A DNA stretch of 64,000 nt from Actinobacteria bacterium casp-actino5 (GTDB taxonomy: Bacteria > Actinomycetota > Acidimicrobiia > Acidimicrobiales > Ilumatobacteraceae): the NCBI GenBank assembly GCA_001510385.1, contig LFFE01000009.1, forward strand, positions 1 through 64,000, in the 5' to 3' direction. The position numbers and the translations under genes were made by a program. Below the pieces are notes generated by a model that ran no database searches, had not been told where the DNA came from, and saw only the letters and a program-made list of their open reading frames with translations. Every line of letters starts with the position of its first letter. Within the stretch, counting starts at the first letter, position 1. Of this stretch, positions 35,989 to 44,521 are shown piece after piece.

Positions 35989-37000
35989 CACGGGCTCTCT
36001 CACCGACGTTGCTGGTATTCGGATCGGCCACTACGAGCGTTCCAATCGCAATTGGAACACAGGAACGACCGTCATACTCGCCGACCAGCCGGTGACGGCC
36101 GGAGTGGACGTTCGCGGTGGTGGCCCCGGCACTCGCGAAACCGATGCTCTCTCACCAATGAATCTCGTCGAGCAAATCGATGCCCTCTGCCTCACTGGAG
36201 GGAGTGCATTCGGACTCCGGGCTGCTGATGGAGTTGTTGATGAGCTCGCGGACCGAGGACGAGGTTTTCGTGTCGGAGCCGAGCCCCATCAGGTCGTCCC
36301 CGTCGTTCCAGCTGCTGTCATTTTCGACCTCGAACGCGGTGGACATTTTCGTCATCATCCTGATGCAGAATTCGGTCGCCGAGCAATAAAAAAGGCCTCC
36401 CGAACCGAGCGACGGCGTGGGTCAATCGGTGCCGGTATCGGCGCTGTCGCCGGGGGCATCAGCGGTGGCGTCGGAATGGCCTCAGCGACGCTCATACTCA
36501 ACAACGAGAATGGAGAGCCCACCCAAGTAACGGTTGCCGCGCTCTGTGTCGTTAACGCCCGCGGCAGCCTCATCAACCCGTTGACTGCTCGACCTTGGGA
36601 AGCACACCCAGCGGTCAAAAATCCCTCAGCAAACGATCGTCGTGAGCTTGCGCGCCATCTCAACGACATCGAGACAGCCTCCCTCAACACAACAATTGGG
36701 GTGGTCGCAACAGATGTCCGGCTCGATCGACCTGAGGCCACCAGACTTGCGATGAGCACCCATGACGGTTTGTCGCGAGCGATCCGACCTGTCCACACAC
36801 TCGCCGACGGCGACACGATGTTTGCGATGGCGACTGGAGCCATTCATCTGAGTCTCACCGAACGAACAATCGCTGTGTCTCGACTGTCAGCTCTCGCCGC
36901 TGATGTCACCGCCCTTGCATGTGTCGATGCTCTTGTCCATGCATCACCGATGGCAACTGTTCCCTCCTACACTTCGCTGTGCCCTAGTGCACTCAGATGA
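35978..37000 (+). CDS. P1 (DmpA/BapA-type) family aminopeptidase
   Basis: A 340-aa Ntn-hydrolase of the P1/S58 family (DmpA/BapA). The N-terminal part has GIRIGHYERSNRNWNTGTTV, GGGPGTRETD and ALCLTGGSAFGL; the GSIGAGIGAVAGGISGGVG stretch follows. The likely autoprocessing site is Asn237-Thr238 in SLNTTIGVVATD, where cleavage would expose the Thr nucleophile. Family members release N-terminal residues from small peptides and amides, and some accept beta-alanyl peptides. It overlaps panC by 4 nt and the esterase by 11 nt, so a beta-alanine supply role is inferred. No signal peptide is seen, so it should act in the cytosol. Confidence 0.92.
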   Translation: MTVDTGSLTDVAGIRIGHYERSNRNWNTGTTVILADQPVTAGVDVRGGGPGTRETDALSPMNLVEQIDALCLTGGSAFGLRAADGVVDELADRGRGFRVGAEPHQVVPVVPAAVIFDLERGGHFRHHPDAEFGRRAIKKASRTERRRGSIGAGIGAVAGGISGGVGMASATLILNNENGEPTQVTVAALCVVNARGSLINPLTARPWEAHPAVKNPSANDRRELARHLNDIETASLNTTIGVVATDVRLDRPEATRLAMSTHDGLSRAIRPVHTLADGDTMFAMATGAIHLSLTERTIAVSRLSALAADVTALACVDALVHASPMATVPSYTSLCPSALR

Positions 37001-37851
37001 ACCACATCCTCCATCTCACCTCTCCGTCAGATGCACTCAACTGGGCAACTGAACGTCATCGAGAAGGTTCATCAATCGCGCTTGTGCCAACAATGGGTGC
37101 ACTACATCAAGGGCACGCAGCGCTCATCGCTCGCGCGACTGCGTCATGCGACCTCACAGTGGTATCAATCTTTGTGAATCCAACACAGTTTGATCGCGCC
37201 AATGATTTCGACACCTACCCGCGAACCCTGAATGACGACCTCAACCTTTGTGCAGTCGCTGGAGTTGATGCTGTCTACATGCCATCGGCGGAAGCGATGT
37301 ATCCAGCGGGGTTCGATACATCCATTAACCCTGGAGCACTCGCAACTAGATGGGAAGGCGAACACCGTGCCGGCCACTTCGAAGGTGTCGCCACGGTGGT
37401 CACCAAACTCTTCACCGCTGCTCAGCCTGATACTGCCGTCTTTGGCGAAAAAGACTTTCAGCAACTTGCAGTTATCAGACAAGTTGTTCGCGACCTAGGT
37501 CTTGCTGTTGAGATCATTGGTGAACCAACGGTGCGCGAAGACGACGGCCTCGCCATGTCGAGCCGGAATGTTCGACTGACACCTGACGCCCGGAAAAGCG
37601 CAACAGCGATTCATCGCGGCATGACCGAGGCAATCCGTGGTGTGACACCAACAACTGCACCGTCTGACATCACCAAACATGTTGAGCGACGCATCAACGA
37701 AGCCGGGGGAACCGTCGACTACGTCGCCGTTGTCGACCCAAACACGCTTGAACCCGTCACGACACTTGAACAACGTTCACAACTCCTTGTCGCAGCCTGG
37801 TTCGGCGATGTCCGACTCATTGACAACGCCACGATTTCGGCTCACCCGTAA
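36997..37851 (+). CDS. panC: Pantothenate synthetase
   Basis: A 284-aa ATP-dependent ligase joining pantoate and beta-alanine. The nucleotide-binding LVPTMGALHQGHAALIARA (HIGH-like) and the substrate loops SIFVNPTQFDRANDFDTYPR, GVATVVTKLFTAAQPD, FGEKDFQQLAVIRQVV and MSSRNVRLTPDARK (KMSKS-like) follow the family order. It is the last gene of the esterase-P1 peptidase-panC operon, overlapping the peptidase gene by 4 nt. panB and panD are not in the window. Confidence 0.97.
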   Translation: MNHILHLTSPSDALNWATERHREGSSIALVPTMGALHQGHAALIARATASCDLTVVSIFVNPTQFDRANDFDTYPRTLNDDLNLCAVAGVDAVYMPSAEAMYPAGFDTSINPGALATRWEGEHRAGHFEGVATVVTKLFTAAQPDTAVFGEKDFQQLAVIRQVVRDLGLAVEIIGEPTVREDDGLAMSSRNVRLTPDARKSATAIHRGMTEAIRGVTPTTAPSDITKHVERRINEAGGTVDYVAVVDPNTLEPVTTLEQRSQLLVAAWFGDVRLIDNATISAHP

Positions 37852-37880
37852 CCGGCGTGTCAACCGATCGAGGCGGCAAC

Positions 37881-37886
37881 TAGATT
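37881..37886 (+). promoter_or_regulatory. Candidate leaderless -10 element
   Basis: TAGATT lies 7 nt before the ATG at 37894 of the FAD oxidoreductase. Confidence 0.4.
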
Positions 37887-37893
37887 TGCCCAG

Positions 37894-39312
37894 ATGGTGA
37901 CTTCATCCGAGTGGGCTCATCGCCCACAATCGCTGTGGGAAGACACTCTTCTCGATGAGGAACGATGTGCCGAGGAGCCATTCGATGGGTCATTGTCAGT
38001 TGACATCACCATTGTCGGTGCAGGGCTGACGGGCCTTTGGTCGGCCTATTACCTTGCAGAGAAACTGCCAGATGCATCAATTGCTGTCATCGATGCTCAT
38101 GGTGTCGGATTCGGAGCAAGTGGACGAAACGGTGGATGGGCATCAGCGCTCCTCCCGATGGGACTCCAGCGCGTCGAGCGCGAACATGGCAGAGGAGCTG
38201 CAATTTCTCTTCAGTCGGTCATGCACGACACGCTGGACGAGATCGAGCGTGTACTTGAACACGAGCACATTGATGCCGGCGCTCAACGTGGTGGAACAAT
38301 CACTGCAGCGCGATCCGCGCCTCAACTTGACCGGGTTGCCCACGAAGTAGCGACCTACGAGCAGTTCGGGTTTGGAGATGACTACCAACTCCTTGATGCG
38401 CAATCCGCGCGCAACATCTGCAACATGTCGGAACTTCGTGGAGCGTTACACACCCCTCACTGCCTTGCGGTCCACCCAGCCAAACTGACTCACGGAGTTG
38501 GCCGCGCTGTGCTACGCAAAGGGGTCAACCTTTTGGCGCCTGTCCGAGCAACGAACGTTCGGCGTGGGTTCGTCGACACCGACAAGGGGCCGATTGCCAC
38601 GAAATACATCGTTCAGGCCACCGAGGGATACACCTCGCAGATGGCCAACCAGCATCGCAATATGGTCCCGCTCTACTCAATGATGATCGCAACGGAGCCC
38701 TTGACAGATGACGTGTGGGCAGCCATTGGCCTCACCGATCGGCCGACATTCGATGACACTCGCCACCTCATCGTGTACGGGCAGCGAACAGCAGATGGAC
38801 GACTTGCGTTTGGTGGACGAGGAGCGCCGTACCACTTCGGCTCAGCGATCAAGTCGACATTTGACACAAATCACACAATGCGCAATCGAATTCAACAAGC
38901 CCTTGTAGATCTTTTCCCTGCACTCCACGAGACCGAGATCACTCACCATTGGGGAGGACCACTCGGGATACCAAGAAATTGGGCATGTTCTGTTGACGCA
39001 AATTGGGAAGATGGCGTCATTACCGCTGGGGGCTACGTAGGCGATGGGGTGAGTGCGACAAACCTTTTTGGAAGAATCGTCGCCGACCTCATTGCAAGGC
39101 GCGAACTTGACCACGGACAACACTCCCCTTCAGAGTTGCTACAACTTCCCGTCGTGGGTCCGCTGTCCCGCCGCTGGGAGCCTGAACCAATCCGATGGAT
39201 TGGAATCAATTCAGGACGGTTGGCTGCGAGAATTGCAGATCGCTCCGAGCAACGCACAGGGCGCAAAAGTCGTTTTTGGGGAGGGTTCATCGACGGTCTG
39301 CTACGTCGATGA
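37894..39312 (+). CDS. FAD-dependent oxidoreductase (DAO family)
   Basis: A 472-aa flavoprotein of the D-amino-acid oxidase/glycine oxidase superfamily. The FAD-binding loop is ITIVGAGLTGLWSAYYLAEK, followed by GFGASGRNGGWASALLP, then the second FAD-binding region QATEGYTSQMANQHR and a C-terminal TAGGYVGDGVSATNLFGR. Substrates in this family include amino acids, sarcosine and polyamines. No specific assignment is possible. It lies 42 nt after panC, with its own -10 element, and abuts the convergent ProA-like gene. Confidence 0.92.
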   Translation: MVTSSEWAHRPQSLWEDTLLDEERCAEEPFDGSLSVDITIVGAGLTGLWSAYYLAEKLPDASIAVIDAHGVGFGASGRNGGWASALLPMGLQRVEREHGRGAAISLQSVMHDTLDEIERVLEHEHIDAGAQRGGTITAARSAPQLDRVAHEVATYEQFGFGDDYQLLDAQSARNICNMSELRGALHTPHCLAVHPAKLTHGVGRAVLRKGVNLLAPVRATNVRRGFVDTDKGPIATKYIVQATEGYTSQMANQHRNMVPLYSMMIATEPLTDDVWAAIGLTDRPTFDDTRHLIVYGQRTADGRLAFGGRGAPYHFGSAIKSTFDTNHTMRNRIQQALVDLFPALHETEITHHWGGPLGIPRNWACSVDANWEDGVITAGGYVGDGVSATNLFGRIVADLIARRELDHGQHSPSELLQLPVVGPLSRRWEPEPIRWIGINSGRLAARIADRSEQRTGRKSRFWGGFIDGLLRR

Positions 39313-40779
39313 TCAGCGGCGAATTGTCGGATCTGTAAATCGAGCGAGCAATCGCAAGGTGTGCACCGATGACCCTGAAAGCACTCCACCACGGCCAAGT
39401 AAACGGCCACCTTGCCAATTTGAGAGCCCCAGTTCAGGCTGACCAAGTGCATATTGACCGTCAACCCAGCGCGTAAACCCGTTACCGACAAACGGGACAT
39501 CTGCCGACGAGTACACCCGCTCGATCATCTCCGAATCGTCGGTGAGAACCGACACGACAAAATGCGGGCTGTGCTCATTGCAGAGCGAAATTGCCTCTGC
39601 AACCGAGTCGACAAGCACCAATGCGAATTCTGGGTCATTCTCCCATTCATATTCGTAACCAAGGCCCTCATCGGGAAGCGGCTCGCATCGAACCAGCCCG
39701 TCAAGGTCGAGCGATTCGATGTGGCCGATGACTTCAGCGTCACCACGAACGATTGCTGTTGCACCCCTCGTCGTTGCTGCCGCAACTGCGGCGCTGATGA
39801 TGACCGGAATCATCTCACCTGAAACCGAGCGCATGACACAGCACACATTCAAGGTGTTGCACACCTTGCGATCGAGAGAGGCTGCCACCACTGGCTCTAC
39901 GCGGGATGCCACGGCGTCACTTGGAATGACCATCCACGCCCCACCCGTTCCGTGCAAACTCACAGGAGTACCTGCAGCCCGAGCGATTGAACCAAGTTGA
40001 TCAACAGCAGGACCTGATCCACGAGCAACTGCAAGGGCGAGCCGCCGATCACCAAACAGCGCCCATCCGGCAGCGTGAGCACGCGACTCAACAAGCACGA
40101 TGCACGATGGTGGTAGACCCGCATTTGCAAGGGCTGGCTCGACAGCATGTTCCATCAGTGCTTGTGCGGTGCGCAACGCATCTGAACCAATCCTCAACAC
40201 CGCCGTGTTACCAGTTCTCAGAACCCCTGCAGCATCCGCGAAGACATTCGGTCGACCTTCAAACACGAACCCGACCACTCCGACCGGTGCTCGACGAACC
40301 TCGATACCCCAGCCATCATGTTCGATGAGGTCGACGGTTTCATCACGCCGCATGTCGATAGCACCCCACATTTGGAGCCCTGCAACCATGTCATCAATCA
40401 TCTTCGGTGACAGCTCTAAACGCGTGGTTGACCGGCCACGCCCCTGAGCATCGGCAACGTCAGCGGCATTCGCCGCAAGAACCTCGCCGACAACTTTCCT
40501 CGAGGTCAATGCTGATGCGAATGAGTGAAAAAACGATGTGATGTCATCATCTGAGCACTGAGCCAGTTGCGAGAATGCATCGACGGCAGCAGCAACGGCA
40601 TCTGCTGCAATCAGAGCTTCGCTTGCGGGCACGTGCAACAACGTGTCACCAGAAACTAGAAGTTGATCGCCGGCTTCAAACGCATCCGCCAACTCTGCGC
40701 TCACACGAATAGCACTATCTCCGCCGGTCAACACCAGTTGGCCTTCAGCGAGACGCTCGATGCGTTCAGCCATTCGCAC
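39313..40779 (-). CDS. ProA-like aldehyde dehydrogenase (glutamate-5-semialdehyde dehydrogenase family)
   Basis: A 488-aa protein whose C-terminal 420 residues follow the ProA fold. Typical segments are PVGVVGFVFEGRPNVFADA and TGNTAVLRIGSDA, with the catalytic Cys307 in SLDRKVCNTLNVCC. Proline ProA usually has a Glu-Thr pair after the Cys (CNALET); here LNVC follows, so the match is divergent. The N-terminal 65 residues (LVLTGGDSAIRV..., DALLVSGDTLLHV-like beta strands) are an extension not found in classical ProA of about 415 residues. There is no proB nearby. It overlaps the Gfo/Idh gene by 14 nt. Substrate uncertain. Confidence 0.75.
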   Translation of the reverse strand: MRMAERIERLAEGQLVLTGGDSAIRVSAELADAFEAGDQLLVSGDTLLHVPASEALIAADAVAAAVDAFSQLAQCSDDDITSFFHSFASALTSRKVVGEVLAANAADVADAQGRGRSTTRLELSPKMIDDMVAGLQMWGAIDMRRDETVDLIEHDGWGIEVRRAPVGVVGFVFEGRPNVFADAAGVLRTGNTAVLRIGSDALRTAQALMEHAVEPALANAGLPPSCIVLVESRAHAAGWALFGDRRLALAVARGSGPAVDQLGSIARAAGTPVSLHGTGGAWMVIPSDAVASRVEPVVAASLDRKVCNTLNVCCVMRSVSGEMIPVIISAAVAAATTRGATAIVRGDAEVIGHIESLDLDGLVRCEPLPDEGLGYEYEWENDPEFALVLVDSVAEAISLCNEHSPHFVVSVLTDDSEMIERVYSSADVPFVGNGFTRWVDGQYALGQPELGLSNWQGGRLLGRGGVLSGSSVHTLRLLARFTDPTIRR

Positions 40780-41887
40780 TCACCTCGTGCATCTCAACTG
40801 CCCGCCCAAGCTCAATCGACCGATGGGCAGCCAGCCCAATAGCAACCGACTTCATTCCATCGACCAGAGTCACCTTCGCTGGCGTCTGGCTGCGAATTGC
40901 TTCGAGAAAATCGACGTGCTCGAGGTAACTCGCCCCGTTGTGAAGTCCGACGTGGCGAATACTCTCATCAGTAATTGAGCGCTCGGCAACGACATGCTGC
41001 CCATCAGCTCGTCGCCCAATTCGAAGAATCGACTCGGTGACCATCGCTTCAAGTTTGCCTTCGTCACCTGTCACCGAAATTTCCTGCTCATTCTTACTCG
41101 CTTCAGCGAACATGCAGAGATCGAGCAGCCCGCGAACACCGTTATCAAAATCAACAATGACAAAACCGTTGTCCAGGATGTCCGGAGTCTCGCCGTTGTA
41201 CGACTCATCGAGGTGGTTCACATCTTGAGCCCCTGATGCAAAGACGCGAACCGGCTCAGCGTCTGCAATGAGTCGCATGAGATCGAAAAAATGGCAGCAC
41301 TTCTCGACAAAGGTTCCGCCAGTGTTTCGGTTGAACCGGTTCCAGTCACCCACCTTTTCAAGAAACGGAAAGCGGTGCTCGCGGATGGCCACCATCTTGA
41401 CGTTCCCGACTGTTCCGGTGCGAATTTCATCGAGCATCGCTGTCGTGGGCGGCATGTATCGATATTCGAGTCCCATCCACACCACTCGACCGGGAACCCC
41501 CTCAGCGGCCGCATCGACGACTCGCTGACAGTCCTCGATAGTCGTGCAAAGTGGCTTTTCAACCATGACGTGGAGATCTGTTGCGAGAACATCGCTGAGC
41601 ACATCGACATGGGTCATGTTCGGTGTCACGATGACAACTGCATCAATCAACCCAGAACTGAGCATGTCGCGATAATCAGCGAACTCAACGACATCAGTGC
41701 CACTGAGTTCGCGGACAGTGTTCGCCCCAATCGCCCGACGTTCAGCACTTGGATCGGCGATGGCAGTGACACCCGTTCCATCAAGGTGAAGAATATTTTC
41801 GATGTGTTCAACACCCATCATCCCAGTTCCGATGACGCCGTAGCGGACTCGGTTCGTAGTGGTCGTTGTTGAGTCAGTTATTGCCAC
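40766..41887 (-). CDS. Gfo/Idh/MocA family oxidoreductase
   Basis: A 373-aa NAD(P)-dependent sugar or inositol dehydrogenase of the Gfo/Idh/MocA family. The Rossmann start is YGVIGTGMMGVEHIENIL, the conserved EKP motif is in HVMVEKPLCTTIEDC, and the C-terminal domain has the typical EHRFPFLEKVGDWNRFNRNTGG and HFFDLMRLI blocks with the active-site His. The start GTG 41887 is chosen since TACGCT lies 7 nt upstream; a TTG at 41893 is the alternative. It overlaps the ProA-like gene by 14 nt. The substrate is unknown. Confidence 0.92.
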   Translation of the reverse strand: MAITDSTTTTTNRVRYGVIGTGMMGVEHIENILHLDGTGVTAIADPSAERRAIGANTVRELSGTDVVEFADYRDMLSSGLIDAVVIVTPNMTHVDVLSDVLATDLHVMVEKPLCTTIEDCQRVVDAAAEGVPGRVVWMGLEYRYMPPTTAMLDEIRTGTVGNVKMVAIREHRFPFLEKVGDWNRFNRNTGGTFVEKCCHFFDLMRLIADAEPVRVFASGAQDVNHLDESYNGETPDILDNGFVIVDFDNGVRGLLDLCMFAEASKNEQEISVTGDEGKLEAMVTESILRIGRRADGQHVVAERSITDESIRHVGLHNGASYLEHVDFLEAIRSQTPAKVTLVDGMKSVAIGLAAHRSIELGRAVEMHEVSANG

Positions 41888-41894
41888 GTCCAAA

Positions 41895-41904
41895 AGCGTA
41901 CGCT
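41895..41904. promoter_or_regulatory. Candidate bidirectional symmetric -10 promoter (perfect palindrome)
   Basis: AGCGTACGCT gives TACGCT on both strands. It lies 6 nt before the ATG at 41911 (plus) and 7 nt before the GTG at 41887 (minus), in a 23-nt gap. Confidence 0.6.
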
Positions 41905-41910
41905 CGAAAT

Positions 41911-42588
41911 ATGGAAGACAACCGTTTCTACTTCCGGCAGTTGCTATCGGGTCGCGATTTTGCGGTCGGCAATGACTTTGCTACTCAGATGGTCAACTTT
42001 TCTTATGCAATCGGAGACCGCTCAACCGGGTCGTGTGTCCTTGTCGATCCTGCTTGGAATGTGAACGACCTCGTCAACATTGTGGAAGCCGATGGCATGA
42101 ACGTCGAAGGCGTCCTTGCGACCCACTATCACGCCGACCACGTAGGCGGCTCAATCATGGGACACGACATTGAGGGCGTTGCCGCCCTTCTCGAGCGAGT
42201 CGACTGCCCAATTCATGTGCAGTCCGCTGAGGTGCCGTGGATGGAACGAACCGCAAATGTCACCGCTGACCAACTCGTTGCCCACGCTCCCGGTGACGTG
42301 CTGAGCGTCGGAGACGTCAACATCACGCTGGTGCACACGCCAGGTCATACACCAGGAAGCCAATGTTTTCTTGTCGATGGTTGTCTCGTTGCTGGTGACA
42401 CGCTCTTCCTCGACGGATGTGGTCGGACCGACCTACCAGGATCAGATGCGTCGGCAATGATGGAGAGCCTCCGCATGCTGTCAACCGTTCCCGATGATGT
42501 GATCTTGTATCCAGGACATCGCTACTCACTTGCATCATCAGCAACAATGGGATCCGTTAAGCAGTCAAACTTCGTCTTTCAACACTGA
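41911..42588 (+). CDS. MBL-fold hydrolase (glyoxalase II/persulfide dioxygenase-like)
   Basis: A 225-aa metallo-beta-lactamase-fold enzyme. The metal motif THYHADHVGGS, the HTPGHTPGSQCFLV block, and GDTLFLDGCGRTDLPGSD match glyoxalase II and ETHE1-like persulfide dioxygenases; PGHRYSLA is the last ligand block. Both thioester hydrolysis and persulfide oxidation are possible. The ATG at 41911 has TACGCT 6 nt upstream. It is divergent from the Gfo/Idh gene. Confidence 0.92.
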   Translation: MEDNRFYFRQLLSGRDFAVGNDFATQMVNFSYAIGDRSTGSCVLVDPAWNVNDLVNIVEADGMNVEGVLATHYHADHVGGSIMGHDIEGVAALLERVDCPIHVQSAEVPWMERTANVTADQLVAHAPGDVLSVGDVNITLVHTPGHTPGSQCFLVDGCLVAGDTLFLDGCGRTDLPGSDASAMMESLRMLSTVPDDVILYPGHRYSLASSATMGSVKQSNFVFQH

Positions 42589-42613
42589 GTGACGCTGCTG
42601 AAATCGTGCTGAC

Positions 42614-44464
42614 CTACCAGGTATCGACCTGAGGCCGAACAGGCCCCGAGGATTCACGAGGCGGTACAGACCGAAGCAATGTCGACAACCACCGCCGTGT
42701 GTCGGCTGGGTCAATGACGTCATCAATCTCAAACCATGTAGCGATACTCAAGGCCTTGCCATGCTCGTACAGCCGGTCGACAAGTTGCGTAAACAGTTGC
42801 TCCTGCTCTTCTGGTGAACCAGCCGCTTCGAGTTCTTTGCGGTACCCGAGGCGTACGTAGCCCTCGAGCCCCATCCCGCCAAATTCGCCGGTCGGCCAGG
42901 CGAGACACGCGAGTGGCGCTTTCGTGCTTCCGCCCATCATCGCCTGCGCCCCAAGCCCATACGACTTTCTCAATACAACGGAAATCACTGGGACAGAGAC
43001 GTTTGCTCCAGTGACAAATAGGCGGCTGCAGTGTCGGACCAACGCGGTCTGCTCGACGTCGGGACCGACCATCATTCCTGGGGTATCGATAAGGGTGATG
43101 ATCGGAAGGCCGTGGGCATCGCACAATTGCATGAACCGAGCAGCCTTATCCGCGCCGTCTGAATCAATCGCTCCAGCAAGATGCGCTGGATTATTCGCGA
43201 TTACACCAACAGGGCGTCCCTCGACGCGAGCAAGAGCGGTAATCATTCCAATGCCAAAGTCTTTACGAATTTCGAGGACACTGTCTGCATCGAACATTCC
43301 GTTGATGACGTTGCGTACGTCATAGGCCCGGAGTCGATCTACTGGGATCACGTCTCGGAGCACGGCCTGATCTACACATGTCCACTCCTTTACCGGGCCT
43401 TGAAAGTACGAGAGATATTTCCGAGCGACCTCAACCGCTTCGGCCTCATCCTCAACCAAAATGTCGATTACGCCATTCGCCGCCTGAACCGACGTAGGAC
43501 CAATCTCTTTCGGCTCATAAACCCCAAGCCCCCCACCCTCAATCATCGCTGGGCCACCCATTCCGATGTTCGAATCGCGGGTTGCGATCACGACATCGCA
43601 GCAGCCAAGAATCGCGGCGTTACCGGCGAAGCAATAACCTGAATTGATGCCGACCATTGGCACTGTGCCTGAGAGCTGTCCCCACCACAAAAAGGCGTAG
43701 CAGTCGAGGCCGGTGACGCCGCCGGTGTCGGTGTCTCCAGGTCGACCACCACCCCCTTCAGTAAAGAACACGACAGGCAGACGCAGCTCCTCGGCGAGTT
43801 CAAATAATCGGTCTTTCTTACGGTGGTTTTGATGACCCTGAGTGCCTGCGAGCACCGAGTAGTCATACGACATCACCACGCACTGCGCGCCATGTCCTTC
43901 AAATTTGTCACCGTTCACTGTTGCAATTCCGCCGACGAGACCGTCCGCAGGAGTGTTCTCAATGAGATCGTTGAGCTCGCGACGTTTCCGCTGGGCGGCC
44001 AGAACAAGCGGTCCGTACTCGATGAGAGAGCCCTCGTCGATCAGGTCCTCAACATTTTCACGAGCGGTGCGGTGTCCACGGTCGCGCCGGCGCGCAACCG
44101 CTGCTGGTCGCGCCGCGTCAAGTCCTTTTGCGTGTCGGTCGACGACCTCTGCGAGGTCGGGGCGATCGAGCCCTAAAGGCCCTGATGGCGCAACCTGATC
44201 AGCGAAATCCACAGCGTTGGAATCACCTGCTGCGCCCGCATCAATCGTTGCGATAACGTCCCCCGGCTTGACAGTTGAACCAACATCAACCGCCACCGAC
44301 GTAAGCATTCCGGCTGCTGGAGCAACAATGTCATGATGAAGCTTCATCGACTCAAGAAGCCCAAGGACTTGCCCCTCCCGAACCATGCCGCCAGCGGCGA
44401 TTTCCCATGTGACGATGGTGCCTTGCATTTCAGCAGTAAGAGCAACTTGTTGGTCTGAGGTCAT
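42614..44464 (-). CDS. Fused biotin carrier (BCCP)-carboxyltransferase protein
   Basis: A 616-aa protein. The N-terminal 80 residues form a biotinyl domain, with the target Lys in GLLESMKLHHDIVAPAAG. The rest is a carboxyltransferase with both halves, as in propionyl-CoA and methylcrotonyl-CoA carboxylase beta-subunits: ARENVEDLIDEGSLIEYG, VVFFTEGGGGRPGDTDTGG, INSGYCFAGNAAILG, FGIGMITALARVEGRPVG and LIDTPGMMVGPDVEQTAL. The biotin carboxylase must come from elsewhere. Acyl-CoA substrate unknown. A carrier fused ahead of the CT domain is unusual; more often it is fused to biotin carboxylase. Confidence 0.9.
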   Translation of the reverse strand: MTSDQQVALTAEMQGTIVTWEIAAGGMVREGQVLGLLESMKLHHDIVAPAAGMLTSVAVDVGSTVKPGDVIATIDAGAAGDSNAVDFADQVAPSGPLGLDRPDLAEVVDRHAKGLDAARPAAVARRRDRGHRTARENVEDLIDEGSLIEYGPLVLAAQRKRRELNDLIENTPADGLVGGIATVNGDKFEGHGAQCVVMSYDYSVLAGTQGHQNHRKKDRLFELAEELRLPVVFFTEGGGGRPGDTDTGGVTGLDCYAFLWWGQLSGTVPMVGINSGYCFAGNAAILGCCDVVIATRDSNIGMGGPAMIEGGGLGVYEPKEIGPTSVQAANGVIDILVEDEAEAVEVARKYLSYFQGPVKEWTCVDQAVLRDVIPVDRLRAYDVRNVINGMFDADSVLEIRKDFGIGMITALARVEGRPVGVIANNPAHLAGAIDSDGADKAARFMQLCDAHGLPIITLIDTPGMMVGPDVEQTALVRHCSRLFVTGANVSVPVISVVLRKSYGLGAQAMMGGSTKAPLACLAWPTGEFGGMGLEGYVRLGYRKELEAAGSPEEQEQLFTQLVDRLYEHGKALSIATWFEIDDVIDPADTRRWLSTLLRSVPPRESSGPVRPQVDTW

Positions 44465-44521
44465 GGTGCGAGTTTTGCAGTCGGCCTCTGGCAACACCGA
44501 CTCGGCGCAGATGCGAGTGGG

